NCBI GenBank assembly: GCA_020091685.1
Contig: CM034613.1
Span: 18,927,240-18,991,239 of the forward strand
Length of the DNA stretch: 64,000 bases
Source: Lutjanus erythropterus
Taxonomy: Eukaryota > Chordata > Actinopteri > Lutjaniformes > Lutjanidae
Direction of reading: 5' to 3'
Shown here: piece after piece, positions 36,903 through 47,590 of the stretch
How the letters are laid out: each line of letters starts with the position of its first letter
How positions within the stretch are numbered: the first letter of the stretch is position 1
The notes under the pieces: generated by a model
Databases searched by the model: none
What the model saw: only the letters and a program-made list of their open reading frames with translations
Told to the model about the DNA's origin: nothing
Program-made: the position numbers and the translations under genes

Positions 36903-36957
36903 CCAGAGCGGCTGGTGCAAAGAGGCTGGCGAGGACAAGCAGGCGTGCGGTCCACAT
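36903..36957 (-). CDS. adgrl3: ADGRL3 first coding exon: initiator Met and signal peptide
   Basis: The minus strand encodes MWTARLLVLASLFAPAAL plus the first G of a split codon, then the donor GTGAGT (36897-36902). Joined to the CC at the lectin exon acceptor, the split codon becomes GCC (Ala). The protein then runs ...[18 protein letters not shown], a typical signal peptide: a short n-region with Arg, a Leu/Ala-rich core and an A-x-A-type cleavage site just before Phe. Human L3 begins MWPSQLL...[14 protein letters not shown] as I recall it, with the same length and phase, so the assignment does not rest on sequence identity alone. The start was chosen because the context GAGGCCATG has G at -3 and no ATG occurs anywhere in the 169 nt of the proposed upstream leader. 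The peptide directs the receptor into the secretory pathway. The intron to the next coding exon is 33.8 kb. Confidence 0.93.
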
Positions 36958-37126
36958 GGCCTCCTCCTCTTACCGCCCCGCTGCCGAAGGTCCCAGTTGA
37001 GGTCAGTCTTTTGCTGGCAAATGCCAGAATCGGGTGCTTTCCTCTATGGCACTGTTCCCTCCACTGTGCCACTCTTCCCACAAGACCGCAAGTCCCGTTG
37101 CTCCGGTGCCAAATGCTGTCCAAAGT
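36958..37126 (-). other. adgrl3: ADGRL3 5' UTR part of the signal-peptide exon
   Basis: This stretch is more GC-rich than its surroundings and lies directly upstream of the initiator. It contains no ATG on the minus strand. A plausible acceptor (CATGACAG) ends at 37127, which would make the whole exon 224 nt. An alternative AG lies at 37117-37116. A TTG-started frame runs through this exon out of phase with the ADGRL3 ATG, and I do not consider it coding. Confidence 0.7.
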
Positions 37127-37160
37127 CTGTCATGAAAAAATAAAAAAACATACATGTTAG
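37127..37160 (-). promoter_or_regulatory. Probable 3' splice site and branch point of the signal-peptide exon
   Basis: On the minus strand the order is GCTAAC (branch-like, A at about 37157), then a T-rich tract (TTTTTTTATTTTTTCATG), then ACAG ending at 37127. The 30-nt branch-to-AG distance is normal and no other AG intervenes. This implies at least one upstream non-coding exon, which I could not locate in 37.1-64 kb. Confidence 0.65.
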
Positions 37161-37275
37161 CTGAGCAGGAGACTTGTTTGGAGTATTGAGTATCAGCACG
37201 GAAGCTAAGCAATGTACTGTTCTGGATGGGGTCAGCGACAAAAAGGTATTTTTGCCTCTTAAAAAGGGTCCACCT

Positions 37276-37760
37276 AAAAAAACATCAGCATCAGTTTAAG
37301 TGTGCACTATATTTTGAATATCTTCACCCCTTAATTTTGCAGTCAGCTGGCCCATTCTGATGGGAAAATGCTGTTATACGAGCCAAATATTGCTCTCTCC
37401 AAACCAAACTCCATAAGGAAAATGATTAATTTTATCTCAAAGAACAAAGGAATTGCTGGTCTACCATCGCCTTGATCTGTTAGCTTGTTTGTATAATTGT
37501 GTGACCTGGGTGAATCCAAACTATACTGAAGTCACACAATATTGCAAACGAACTAACAGATCGAGGCAGTGGTAGATCAGCAACTCCTTTGTTTTTTGAG
37601 ATAAAATTAATGATTTTGCCTATGGAGTTTGGTTGGTTTGGAGAGAGAGATATTTGGCTTATATAAGGGCAGCATCTTGCCAGAAAAGGCTGTCTGATGG
37701 CAAAGTAAAGCGGTGGAAATACTTAGAGCATACATTTAAACTGAAGCTGAATTTTTTTAG
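37276..37760. mobile_element. Fold-back element with ~230-bp inverted arms
   Basis: The left arm (about 37276-37505) and right arm (about 37531-37760) are imperfect reverse complements around a 25-nt loop. GCCAAATATTGCTCTCTCC, CCAAACCAAACTCCAT, TTGCTGGTCTACCATCGCC and ATTGTGTGAC on the left have matching partners ATATTTGGC, ATGGAGTTTGGTTGG, CAGTGGTAGATCAGCAA and GTCACACAAT on the right. Sequence similar to the outer arm continues toward 37195. It has no coding capacity. It lies about 150 nt upstream of the presumed exon acceptor. Confidence 0.82.
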
Positions 37761-38391
37761 TAAGACCTACCAGTATCTGTGCTGGTTCTCCTGTCTGCTT
37801 TTCTGACCAGCGTCTACTCTTGGTTATACACGTGACATAGTCCTATCTATGCCTTTAAGTGAATGAGTTATTTGTTCATTTACAGGAACATTAGGCATCT
37901 TTTCCTGTAAGAAACACAACAGATGGATGCACCGTGGCTTTATCATCCTTGCGCGCGGTCCTTATGGCATCGTGGGTTTCAAGTTGTCATCAAGTGACTG
38001 GGTGCAAGTTGCTCAGTCTCCAGTCAGCTGAACTCATACCGGGTGCAATCAACCAAACACTAAGACAGTGCGAACCACAAGATGTATTTTGGGATATTCT
38101 GTTGTTGTTTGCTCATCAATGTGTTAACTCCCCCACCTTACCAACAAATCACTCCCACAGAGAGACAAGGAGAGCGTGATGAAGTGCATGCTGTTTTGGG
38201 CTTTGGTGGACAACTATGGGTGTGTATGCAGTATAATTCGTGTATGTCTTTGAGCACGCATATGCGCTCCAGACCTTTTGTGTGTTCTTGCTAGGCCTGA
38301 TGGTAATTGACATAAGAAACGCGGCGGTGTTTTCCCTTTCCTGTGGACATAAGCCGTAATTTCACAGTTTGAGTTTCTGCACCTGTGGATG

Positions 38392-39049
38392 TACACTGTA
38401 AAAAAAATCATACAGGAATTTCGGTGGAATCTACCCTAACCCGTCTTTTCTCATTAACTTAACAGAAATATACTGTTGTATTTATTAAAGTCAATCAAAC
38501 TTAAAACTCGTAGTTTATTTACTTTCAGATCATTTCAGAGCTTAGACTTTTGATATGAAATAAGCTGAATGAGAGTTCAGTCAACTCATGACATTAAATT
38601 ACTAAAGAAACAATCAGCAGGCATCCCAGCAGGCATTGTTTGTGGAAAATATACAAGTTTTATTTATTCAAGTTAATCAATCTCTAAATCTCTAGTTCTA
38701 ACACTTAAGAGCTCATAAACATGAATTCTTCAAGTATTTGGACTTGAAATAATGATCTGAATGAATGTACTATGCAGAGATCAATCAACTATTTATTTAT
38801 GTTTCCAAAGATCCACAAACTGGCAAACTTCCTAGCATGCACTGTTTAATTTAAAACTCTCCTCAAATCCTTGTTTTCTTATAGTTTAAAGAAAGCACAT
38901 GTAAAGTAAAACTGAATTAATATCAAGTTTATTTTCATTGCAAAATTACCTTAACTTGTCTTTTCAAATTCAGTCAACTTAAAATTTTAAGGCAGCACAG
39001 ACGCCGACTTTTTTAAGTTAAGACAAATTATTATTTTTTTTACAGTGTA
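38392..39049. mobile_element. MITE with TACACTGTAAAAAAAAT inverted ends
   Basis: The left end TACACTGTAAAAAAAATCAT and the reverse complement of the right end TACACTGTAAAAAAAATAAT are nearly identical, with TA at both extremities. The 658-bp interior has two diverged units sharing TCAGTCAACTCATG- or GATCAATCAACT-like strings and GCATGCACTGTTTAA. Related copies lie at 11520 and 63184. Confidence 0.78.
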
Positions 39050-39381
39050 TGTGCACGGCCTAAGAAACGACTACTGTGTTTGCAGGCATTGTTCCAAAAT
39101 GTCAGTCAACAAAATGGCCACACAGGTCTGAAGAGCTAAATGAACCTGAGCTACCCTTGACCTCCTCCAAAGCTCACGTGAGCACCGTCACTGGATGAAG
39201 TCATCGCCAAGTTATTGCTTGTTGACATGAAATGAATTGCAGACGTCACATGTGATTTACATGGTGTCGGTGTGCGACTGCTGTGAGATTAACACTTGTG
39301 GATGTGTCGATATTTCAAAAAAGAGGTTGTGTGAAAGTTTGCAACTCCAGCTCCTGTGAGTGAAGAATGAATATAACAGAA

Positions 39382-40215
39382 CAGTGGCTTTCAAACTGGG
39401 GGGCCAGGACCCAGGAGGGGTCCTTCAGTGGGTTGTCGGGGGTCCACAGCAACATGAGGAATGGAATATTTTAAATTTCGGTATGTCTTAGACTTTTTGA
39501 TTATTCTGGTTTCCCTGCACTACACTAAAGTCCTGAACTGTTACTCTTATTTATCTTTATCCACTTAAACCATCAAATCCACATTACTGATGATTGCTGA
39601 TGTTCCTGATGTGAGCGTTTTCTTGATCAAGGTGTAGTGGCCATTAAATTTTAATTCTTTAATTAAAATTTTTAACAGGCATCAATCAAACAATAGATAG
39701 ACTGTTCTTGAGCCAAATATCGCTGAATTTGCACCTACCGATATTAGATTAAAGTAGCTTTAAGAGAAACGATTTCAACTTGTGATCACTGGTTCAATGT
39801 TGTTTCTGGTTTTCTAGTTGTGACATGATGATCAATATTTTTTTCCCCACAAAAAAAACACATTTGGAAGTGAGACTGACGTTAATGCAAGTTTATAAAT
39901 GTAATGTTAGCTTTAATTCAATCAAGTCTAAGACCTGTCAAAACAGCATTTAAGACATTTTGCTTATGTCTGTCATATTTTAGGACATTTTCTAATATTC
40001 AAATTATTGGATTTTAGACTTTTCAAGGATCTGCAGAAACCCTGTGGCTGATTGTAATTTATTGATTGACTATGAACACTTAATTATCTTTGCTACCTTA
40101 AAAAAAAATAAAATCCAACAGAGTGATTTCTTAAGGTAAAAATCCTCTCATATTGGGGGTCCGTGGTCTGATGTGCATCTATCGTTCTGTGTATTGACAA
40201 GTTTGGGAACCCCTG
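39382..40215. mobile_element. hAT-like non-autonomous element
   Basis: The left end is CAGTGGCTTTCAAACTGGGG and the right end is CAAGTTTGGGAACCCCTG, whose reverse complement is CAGGGGTTCCCAAACTTG. These are hAT-type termini. Internal GGGGGTCCACAGCAACATG and GGGGGTCCGTGGTCTGATG match the terminal regions of 14995-15865. There is no transposase frame, and flanking duplications are not clear. Confidence 0.68.
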
Positions 40216-40781
40216 TTAAATAGAAATGACTGTTAGATGAGGATATTTTTTTTCCATCCATATTCTGATGAGATTATCCCCATCAAACCCATATCACGAT
40301 ATTAAGGTTAAGTCAGCTTTAATGATTAGGCAATCCAAACCTCTCTATTATCCACTATCAACCATGATCTGCTGCAGAAATATAATCTCTCCAAAATGAT
40401 ACAAGCCACAGAGTGCACACTGTGCTGCCATCCTCTACACAAGCATTATCCTTGCACATTAAGCATTCCGTACTGCGTTTAATATTGCAGGGAGTTAATT
40501 CCATTGTGGGATGCCAGAAAATCTGGTTACAAAAGGTCAAAACGTGAGCACTGCATCAAAGGACACGGCACTGGGGGAAGCTGACTGACATCAAAATCTC
40601 AAAATTATACCAACACTACATTTTAAATACGCCCCGCTCCTTTTATCAGACTCTCCGCATGCATCCCGCCCGTACGGAGTTGCGTTCAATGGATTCTTTG
40701 GGAGCAGCGACATCTCCCCCATCTCAAACTCATAGCTCTTAATCCCTGCTCAAAAAATCCTACATTAGAGTAATCAGATTC

Positions 40782-40804
40782 TTTTTTTTTTTTTTTTTTT
40801 TTTT
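40782..40804. repeat. Poly(T) tract
   Basis: 23 consecutive T residues, reading as poly(A) on the ADGRL3 strand. Confidence 0.93.
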
Positions 40805-40960
40805 GAGCAGATATTAATGAGTTTAAGAGGAGGGCAGCAGGCATGTCATGAGCCTCAGCGTAAACAGGCCATTTGGGGAATATTAAGAGGTTAGAAGTTG
40901 GTGAATTCATCAGCAAAGTCTTGGCAGGAGGCCATGAGTAAACAAAACTAGAGCTTTAAA

Positions 40961-41857
40961 GTGATAGTTTGAATTGTTTGACTTGGGGGTTGTAGGAGGT
41001 TCTTATCTACAGTTAGTGTTTTAGCTTCAGTAGACGCTGATCGGTGTGCCCCAAGTTTGTAGAAGCAGACAGGAGTACTAGCATAGTAAGCTAAGCAGTG
41101 AACTGCTGTGAACAAAGTCAGAATCAAAAGGTATTTCAGCCACTTAAAAAAAGGTCCACCTAAAAAACTCAATATCAGTTTGAGTGTATGCTACCTTTAG
41201 AATATTTTCAACCTCTTTATTTTGTTGTCAGACAGCCTTTTCTGGTGGGAAAATGCTATTATATGAACCAAACATTGCTTTTTTTAAATCAACCAAACTC
41301 CATGGGCGAAATCAGTCATTTTACCTCACAGAGAACAGGAGTTGCTGGTCTTCTGCTTGGCTCGATCTTTTAGTTTGTTTGTGTTATTGCGTGACTTTGT
41401 TGTTTTAAAAGGACAGTTTTAATTCCATGAAGTCACTCTATAAGACAAACAAACCAACAGATCGCGGCAGCGGTAAACTAGCAGCTCCCATGTTCTGCAA
41501 AGTAAAATCACTGATTTCACCTGTGGAGTTTGGTTGATTTGGAGAGGGAAGTATTTGTCTTATATAATGGTAGTTTTCTGTCCCACAGCAAAGTAAAGCG
41601 ATGACAATAATTTAAGTATAACTTACACTTAAACTGATACAAATTTTTTTAAACGTGGACGTTTTTTTTTTTTTGTTTTTTTTTAAGTGGCTAAAATACC
41701 TTTTGCTGCTGACCCTGTCCACAGCAGTACATTGCTTAGCTTCCTGCACCGCACTCCTCTCTGCTTTCCTAACTGGGACGTGCCAACCACCATCTACCGA
41801 CTATCGAGTACCTCATACAACTCCATATCAAATAGTCAAAACTCTAAATCTACTGCA
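40961..41857. mobile_element. Large fold-back element with ~430-bp inverted arms
   Basis: The left arm (40961-41396) and right arm (41431-41857) are imperfect inverted repeats around a 34-nt centre. AAAGGTATTTCAGCCACTT and AAAAAAGGTCCACC on the left face AAGTGGCTAAAATACCTTTT and GTGGACGTTTTT on the right. GGAGTTGCTGGTC faces CTAGCAGCTCCC. It is the most complete member of the family also seen at 37276, 10112 and 541. The several 60-88-codon frames here are by-products. Confidence 0.8.
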
Positions 41858-42271
41858 CTGCCGACTTCCTTCCTTGTATACATCTATATATGACGACAGG
41901 GCTTTTAAGACATTAAAATAGAAATGTGAAAGAGTGTCTTTGATCAAAGAAATATCCTTGTGAGTAAACAGCGCTTTTAATAAAACACCGTGACAGCTGC
42001 AGGAGAGCTAAATTAAATACGACATCAAATCAGATACTGTGACTCCCTTGACAAAAAAAATACATTATTCCTAGAATAAACACATTTATATACACCGTCC
42101 AAGCGGCAAATTGGACCTGAAGTTTACACTCCAGGACAACTTCTAAATTAGCAGCAGACAAAGGGACTAAAAAGGAGGGACAAACACAACATTTTAAAAT
42201 ATACAGGATGTCAAATAAGACAATCTATCACTGGTTCTCAGCGTATGGTTTTTGGCATCAGTGGCATAAGG

Positions 42272-42650
42272 CACACTTTACAATAAAGGTAAATTAAGGA
42301 ACATTAGTTAATACACTAATAAGCATTAACTAAAAGATAAATGATACAATAATGAGAATCAATTTACAATTGTCTTTTAAATGTTTATTAATGGTTTGTA
42401 TCTTAAGGTTTTAACTAATATTATTATATGGTTGATAATGTCACTTAGCACATATGTCATTAAGTTCACAGCCAATCCTGAGAAAAAACGTTTTTATAAA
42501 TGTTTATTTAGGGGTAATGATTGTCAACTTACTGGTGCAATAATCTATAAAATATTTGTAGAAAAATGTGTATAAAAATACAATTTTAAATGAAATATTG
42601 TCATGCTGCAGAGATGTCCTGTTCTGCACATCATACATTACAGACTTAAG
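42272..42650. repeat. Interspersed repeat with CACTTTACAATAAAGGT end
   Basis: Begins CACTTTACAATAAAGGTAAA and continues with ACATTAGTTAATACACTAAT and AAGCATTAACTAAA, the wording of a widespread teleost repeat. It has the same character as 22705-23290. The right boundary is uncertain. Confidence 0.5.
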
Positions 42651-42659
42651 AAAACATCT

Positions 42660-43940
42660 TTGTTTAATGGTATTAAAATGATCTTCCCCTCTAATACCGC
42701 AGCATCACTCAAAATAATCGCAATATCTATATATTTTTCTTTTTTTAAAAATTGTTCAGGCACCGTGATTAATTTATTGTGAGTTCTTAATTAAACACAT
42801 GTATTTCTAAGGGAGCAATCTGAACAACACGTCTCTCTCTATGGGCCCCCGACCCCACGGGCCTCAGTGCATCCACACTGTCAATATTTACACCCCCGGT
42901 TGGCATATGGCTTTTTCTTTTTGCAGCTTTGCCCCCAAATCGTCACAAAAATGCAGGAAGCAAGTAGCAGAAGATAATGGCTCTTTCTATAGCAGAAAAC
43001 ACTGAGAATATAAAGCTCCCTGTGCACCATCGCTGTGTGCATGTAACGTGTGTGTGCGTGTGTGTGTGCGAGTGAGACTCCACGCGCCATATCTCACAGC
43101 GCAACCGATAAAGCAGAAACTACTTGCACAGGTGTTACTTAGAAATTATCACATAAAATGAAAAACACTTCACTATCACAGTTGTTAATTTGCTCTCGGA
43201 GAGAAAAAAAGAAAATGTGTGGGCTTAGGTACAGGAACCGCTATCAACCGCAAAAAAGAACACATCATAAAATACATATTTATGAGAAGGGCTTGGACCC
43301 AGTTCAATGTAAAAAAAAAAAAAGAAAAGAAAAAAGAAAAAGAGGAAGGTAAAAAAAAAACTAAAAAAACAGACAGAGTGGTAGTCCTGCATTGCCAACT
43401 CGTCTTGTATTCCAGAAGGAACCTTATGATACATTATGGTGCTGACGTTTCAAGGGTACTTGTTCTGAGGGGGATTTAGTATAACTCCCTTAGATAAGCT
43501 GGCCAACATTTAGCGGGCCTAGCAGCGACCGCCGCCTCTGTTCTCAGCCACATCAAGGAGACTTCTTCATTACCGCCTCACTGTTTCCTGCAACTTTTTT
43601 TTTTTTTTCCCCTAATCAGTGATGATGTTGTTTTTGTTATTTTAGTAATCGTGCATGTGCCAACGGGCCCAGATGAAAGCTGACAGATTTAATTAATTGA
43701 CTTTTCTATCCAGTTAAAGCAAAACGGAGCCGGGTGATATAGACGGTAACAGCAGTAGTTAACGGAGGGGGAAATATGTTGTCTCGCAGCGATCATGTGA
43801 CTCGGAGAAAAAGACAAATGGGAGGCAAAGAGCGTTAAGGGAAATGAAACCTATTAGCTTGATTTAAGCTGGATCCAAAATTAAGGCTGCATTCAAGGGG
43901 AGTGGGAGTAAATGAGACTAAAAAATAGCAAAGAAAATAC
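42660..43940. other. Stretch without genes
   Basis: Contains a (GT)-rich spot at 43047-43070, an A-rich/AAG tract at 43310-43370 (which produces a lysine-rich pseudo-frame) and a T run at 43597-43608. No exon seen. Confidence 0.5.
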
Positions 43941-43956
43941 ATAGGAATGATTCTTA

Positions 43957-44670
43957 GACACTCTTTAAAGTAAAGGGTTCTTCAGATTGTCCCCAGAGCA
44001 GAACCTTTTTGGTTCCTGTAATGCTTCCACTGAGAACCCTGTCTGAATGTTCTATTCAGAACCTTTCCACTATCTATGGATGCCAACAACAATGTGCCCC
44101 GATGGTTCTACTGAGAAACTTTTTTTAAATATTCCATATTCCAAGGCTTTAATCTAGAACCCACCCAGGAGGTTCTACAGAGAACCTCTTTATATTCCAA
44201 GGGTTTTATCTAGGACACCGTCAGGGGGTTCTACAGAGAACTGTTTTATATTCCAATGATTTTATCTAGAACCCACCATGTAGGTTCTACAGAGAACTTT
44301 TTCATATTGCAATGGTTTTATCTAGAATACATTCAGAGTGTTCTGCAGAGAACAATTTTTATAATCAAAGGGTTTTATCTTGAACTGACCCAGGGGGTTC
44401 TAAAGAGAACCATTTTATATTATGGTACAAAAAACCCTTGAAGAACCCTCTTTAGATGAAACAGTTCTTCAAGAAATCCTTGAAGAACTGTTTCATCTAA
44501 AGAAGATTCTTTTGGTGCAAAGTGTTCCCCTAGTCTTACAAAGAACACGTGACAAACTCTTTCTTCAAAAAAAAAAAAAGGTTCTTCAGAAGCCAGTGGT
44601 TCTGGGTAGAACCTCAGCCCTTCAGGGAAAAAAAAAAAACTCTTTTAGAACCTTTCTTCCTAAGTGTGCA
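43957..44670. mobile_element. MITE-like element with GACACTCTT-type ends and GGTTCT/AGAACC interior (copy 3)
   Basis: The left end GACACTCTTTAAAGTAAAGG and the reverse complement of the right end TGCACACTTAGGAAGAAAGG align with the termini of copies 1 and 2. Inside, a unit containing GGTTCTACAGAGAACC, TTTATATTCCAAGGGTTTTA and TCTAGAACCCACC repeats with a regular period. Unit starts lie at 44171, 44227, 44283, 44339 and about 44396 (56-57 bp). It is the reverse complement of the unit in copy 2. Confidence 0.78.
44171..44410. repeat. 56-bp tandem minisatellite inside copy 3
   Basis: Five consecutive units begin GGTTCTACAGAGAAC or a close variant, spaced 56, 56, 56 and 57 nt apart. Each unit contains short dyads that could fold as GGTTCT paired with AGAACC. 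Confidence 0.85.
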
Positions 44671-44679
44671 TGCGGTACA

Positions 44680-46170
44680 CGCTCAAACATACATTCATTA
44701 TTGATGTGTGGAAATATTCCAAGTGACAAAAACACCTTTCTGTTAAGGTGTTGAAGACGTTTGCGTTAATATGAGATGTCAGTGTTAAAAGCTACAAAAA
44801 GAAGATGTTTGGCTTTGCTGATTTACTACTAAACACCTCCCGCTGCAGCATCCTGACACTGATAACGCTCCCGTGCTCCAAGAATCGGGTGAGAGTCAGA
44901 TGTGTTATGTTGTAATTAGGCATGATGTGTGACTGTGCTTTGTCAATGACACAACACCTGGAATAAAAAATAAAAAAAAAGAAACACATTCTCTGGAGGG
45001 CAAGGCTGGAAACCTAAATAAACTCTATAGAAAGAAAAAGAAAAACAATATGCTTGGCATTTGGTGCACTACCTGTCACCACTACAGTGTAATTTCTCTC
45101 ATAGAAAATTGTTGGAGGCTATTTCATATTTTATATAAGCCTGGTCAGCTTTCTCGCTGTAAATAGTCTCTGGCTTCCTTTTCTTTCTTTCTGCTGAGTA
45201 CGCTGAGAGTTTGCCAGAAGTAAAATACACTATGACAATAGTTTTACATGCTCTTTACATGCACTTTTCATATTTAAATAGACAACTAGTACTTTGCATA
45301 TGAGTCAGTGTCTCTCCACTGTGAGTGCTGAGCAGAATCACAGACTAAACTCTGCTCTGCTCAGAAAAAAAAGAAGATCACGTGATTATGTCAGCTATAA
45401 TGCATGAATCTGAATGCTTTTTCTATGTCCCCGTGTAACAGAGTGGCAGAACACTTGAAGTAACTTAAGAGTTCTATATGAAATGCAGAACATGCTGGGA
45501 AGTGAGCTTGAACGGGACCCATAATAAGGAAAGGAACTACAGGAGAGCCAAGGGAAGCTTCTCTTGACTTTATGAGACATGAGCTTCCCTGAAAACATGA
45601 TTTGTGAAATCTCAAAAATATTGACAATATGCTATTTTTCTGTATCTTCATTGTCATGGCTCATGTTTAAAATCAGGTTACTACTGACCTGACTTGTCTA
45701 ACACAAAACACCTAACTTTATCAAAGTGTGGAAACCCTTTCTTGAATACTGTGTGTAACATGTATTAGGCAATTTAACTGCAGCTTTAATATTAAGTCTA
45801 TGAAACCTTGCTATGGTTGTTGACTCAAAACAATGTACAATGTTTGACAGAAGCCATCCTACGTATTAATTTGTCAAATCAAAAAACTATCAGCAAATTT
45901 AATAATTTACTGTGGCCTTACAGTGTGTATAATTACCAATACATTTTCACTGTTTCCCTTTATAACACAAAGATTATACACAAATACTGCACTCTTTACT
46001 GATAATGATGACTGTCATAAAGATGGTTTCATTCCAAACCTGTGCGCATTTTTAAATAAAGACATCTGGACTTGTCTGAACATGTTTTTAATGAGTAAAT
46101 CTCTTCAGACGATCCCTAACTTTTCTTTCAGATGGGCCGTGACTATACATTTTAAGCCTTTTTAATGATG
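44680..46170. other. Stretch without genes
   Basis: AT-rich sequence. No exon, bounded repeat or strong motif cluster recognised. Confidence 0.5.
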
Positions 46171-46179
46171 GGTGTGGAT

Positions 46180-46628
46180 TTCTTTACACGCAGCTCTCAT
46201 CTGTGCAACCCTAATATAAACGGTGAGATAACCATTATGGTGATGCACATCGGCACCTCGGGGCATTTCTCCATCTGTCACTTCCTGACCTGAGGAAACC
46301 AAAGATGATTCTCATTAATCCAGACGCGTTACATACAATGCCTCTGAAACAAAGTGAAACTTGATCCTCTGTGTTATCTGATGGGGGGCATGCTAAGTAT
46401 GATGTTACTAGTCACGCCTGCTTTAAGCCCTCCCACGTAACACTATGTAATGAAGTGGGATCGTGTTTCCGGGTTAAGTACCATGTCTCAGATTTTCAAC
46501 TGTTTCATGTCCAGATGCTTATCGCAGCAGCAGGGAGGACTTGGTAATTTTTATGAGACAGACAGTGTGTTCATGCAAATGAAGTGTCTCATATAAAATG
46601 AATATTAATCAAGCACACTGTCTGCATA
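46180..46628. promoter_or_regulatory. Candidate conserved non-coding element with an octamer site
   Basis: Apparently unique sequence with a perfect octamer ATGCAAAT (46573-46580) followed 25 nt on by GAATATTAATCAAGC. It lies directly before a tandem duplication. Regulatory role is inferred only. Confidence 0.22.
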
Positions 46629-47000
46629 CAGTTTGATTGATGAGCACTCACTCGGAAATCTCGAGATGAGCCGAGCTGATTAAAACCGAGATGATCCTTT
46701 CCTTCTAGAGTTAAAGATTATTTTTTTCCACTTGGTCGGGCCTCTTGAAGACGGTTTGAAATTGTGCGGTCAATTTTATAATACTAAACACAGAGGAAAT
46801 GTCAGAATCATGCCTTTCTAATGCAAGTTGAAAGGTGTGAAAACCTGAAGGTAAATGGAGAGTGCTCTTTCAAGGCACTGTGCGCATCCTTGGAGCTTGA
46901 CGACATGAACAGCCAGACACACAATCATAAAAATGGTTTCCCACAAGACCTCAACACAGCTAGCAAGTGACATGCGGATGGTAGCGCTACGGTTAGCCAC
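46629..47000. repeat. Segmental tandem duplication, copy A
   Basis: GATGATCCTTTCCTTCTAGA, TCAATTTTATAATACTAAAC and TGCCTTTCTAATGCAAGTTG, then a nearly invariant run through AAAACCTGAAGGTAAATGGA and GTGCTCTTTCAAGGCACTGT. All are repeated about 603 nt downstream in direct orientation. The sequence is not a known transposon to me. Confidence 0.88.
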
Positions 47001-47029
47001 ATATTTTGTGCTAGAAAAGCAGAAAGTCA

Positions 47030-47265
47030 ACATATTTTTGCATTAAAAAATATTCATAAAAAGTTTACATATGTTTAAAAAAGTGAAGTTCACATAATCT
47101 TGTGTAAAAAAAAGTGTAATGTTGACATATTTTTGTGAAAGTGCATCAAGTCCACATATTTTGCATACAAAAAATGTAATGTTTAAATATTTTTTGGGGG
47201 AAAAAAAGCTTTGAGTTTATATATTTCCATGTAAATAGCCTACAGTGTGTGTAAAAAGTTTGTAG
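47030..47265. repeat. AT-rich degenerate tandem repeat between the duplicated segments
   Basis: Variants of CACATATTTTTG or GACATATTTTTGTG followed by A runs and GTGTAATGTT recur roughly every 50-60 nt (near 47030, 47090, 47125 and 47155). The array separates copies A and B. Confidence 0.6.
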
Positions 47266-47278
47266 AAAAAGTTTGATT

Positions 47279-47590
47279 ACAGTTTGACTGATGATGATCC
47301 TTTCCTCCTGGAGTTAAAGATTATTTTTCTCCACTCGGTCAGGCTCAATTTCAGTCAATTTTATAATACTAAACATAGCAGAAACGTCAAAATCATGCCT
47401 TTCTAATGCAAGTTGAAAGGTGTGAAAACCTGAAGGTAAATGGAGAGTGCTCTTTCAAGGCACTGTGCACATCCCCGGAGCTTGACAACGTGAGCAGCAA
47501 GGCATTCACTCATACAATTGGTTTTCCACAAGGGACCCCAACACAGCTAGCCAGTGACAGGCAGATAATAGCGCTAACTTTAGCCAGCAC
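47279..47590. repeat. Segmental tandem duplication, copy B
   Basis: Matches copy A from CAGTTTGACTGATGATGATCC to GCGCTAACTTTAGCCA. There is an internal deletion relative to A near the start and scattered substitutions. The central 110 nt (about 47395-47475) is nearly identical to A, while the edges are more diverged. Confidence 0.88.

Noticed and set aside
36899-37123. 74-codon minus-strand frame covering the ADGRL3 5' UTR exon
   Set aside because: It starts at TTG, is out of phase with the recognised MWTARLL signal peptide and has no known domain. The ADGRL3 ATG at 36957 explains the exon.
43158-43479. Lysine-rich basic small proteins
   Set aside because: They are produced by an A-rich low-complexity tract, with no conserved start context or domain.
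44171-44410. Regular short repeats resembling a CRISPR array
   Set aside because: Adjacent units are similar throughout their 56 bp, so there are no unique spacers. They lie inside an inverted-end element, and the genome is vertebrate.
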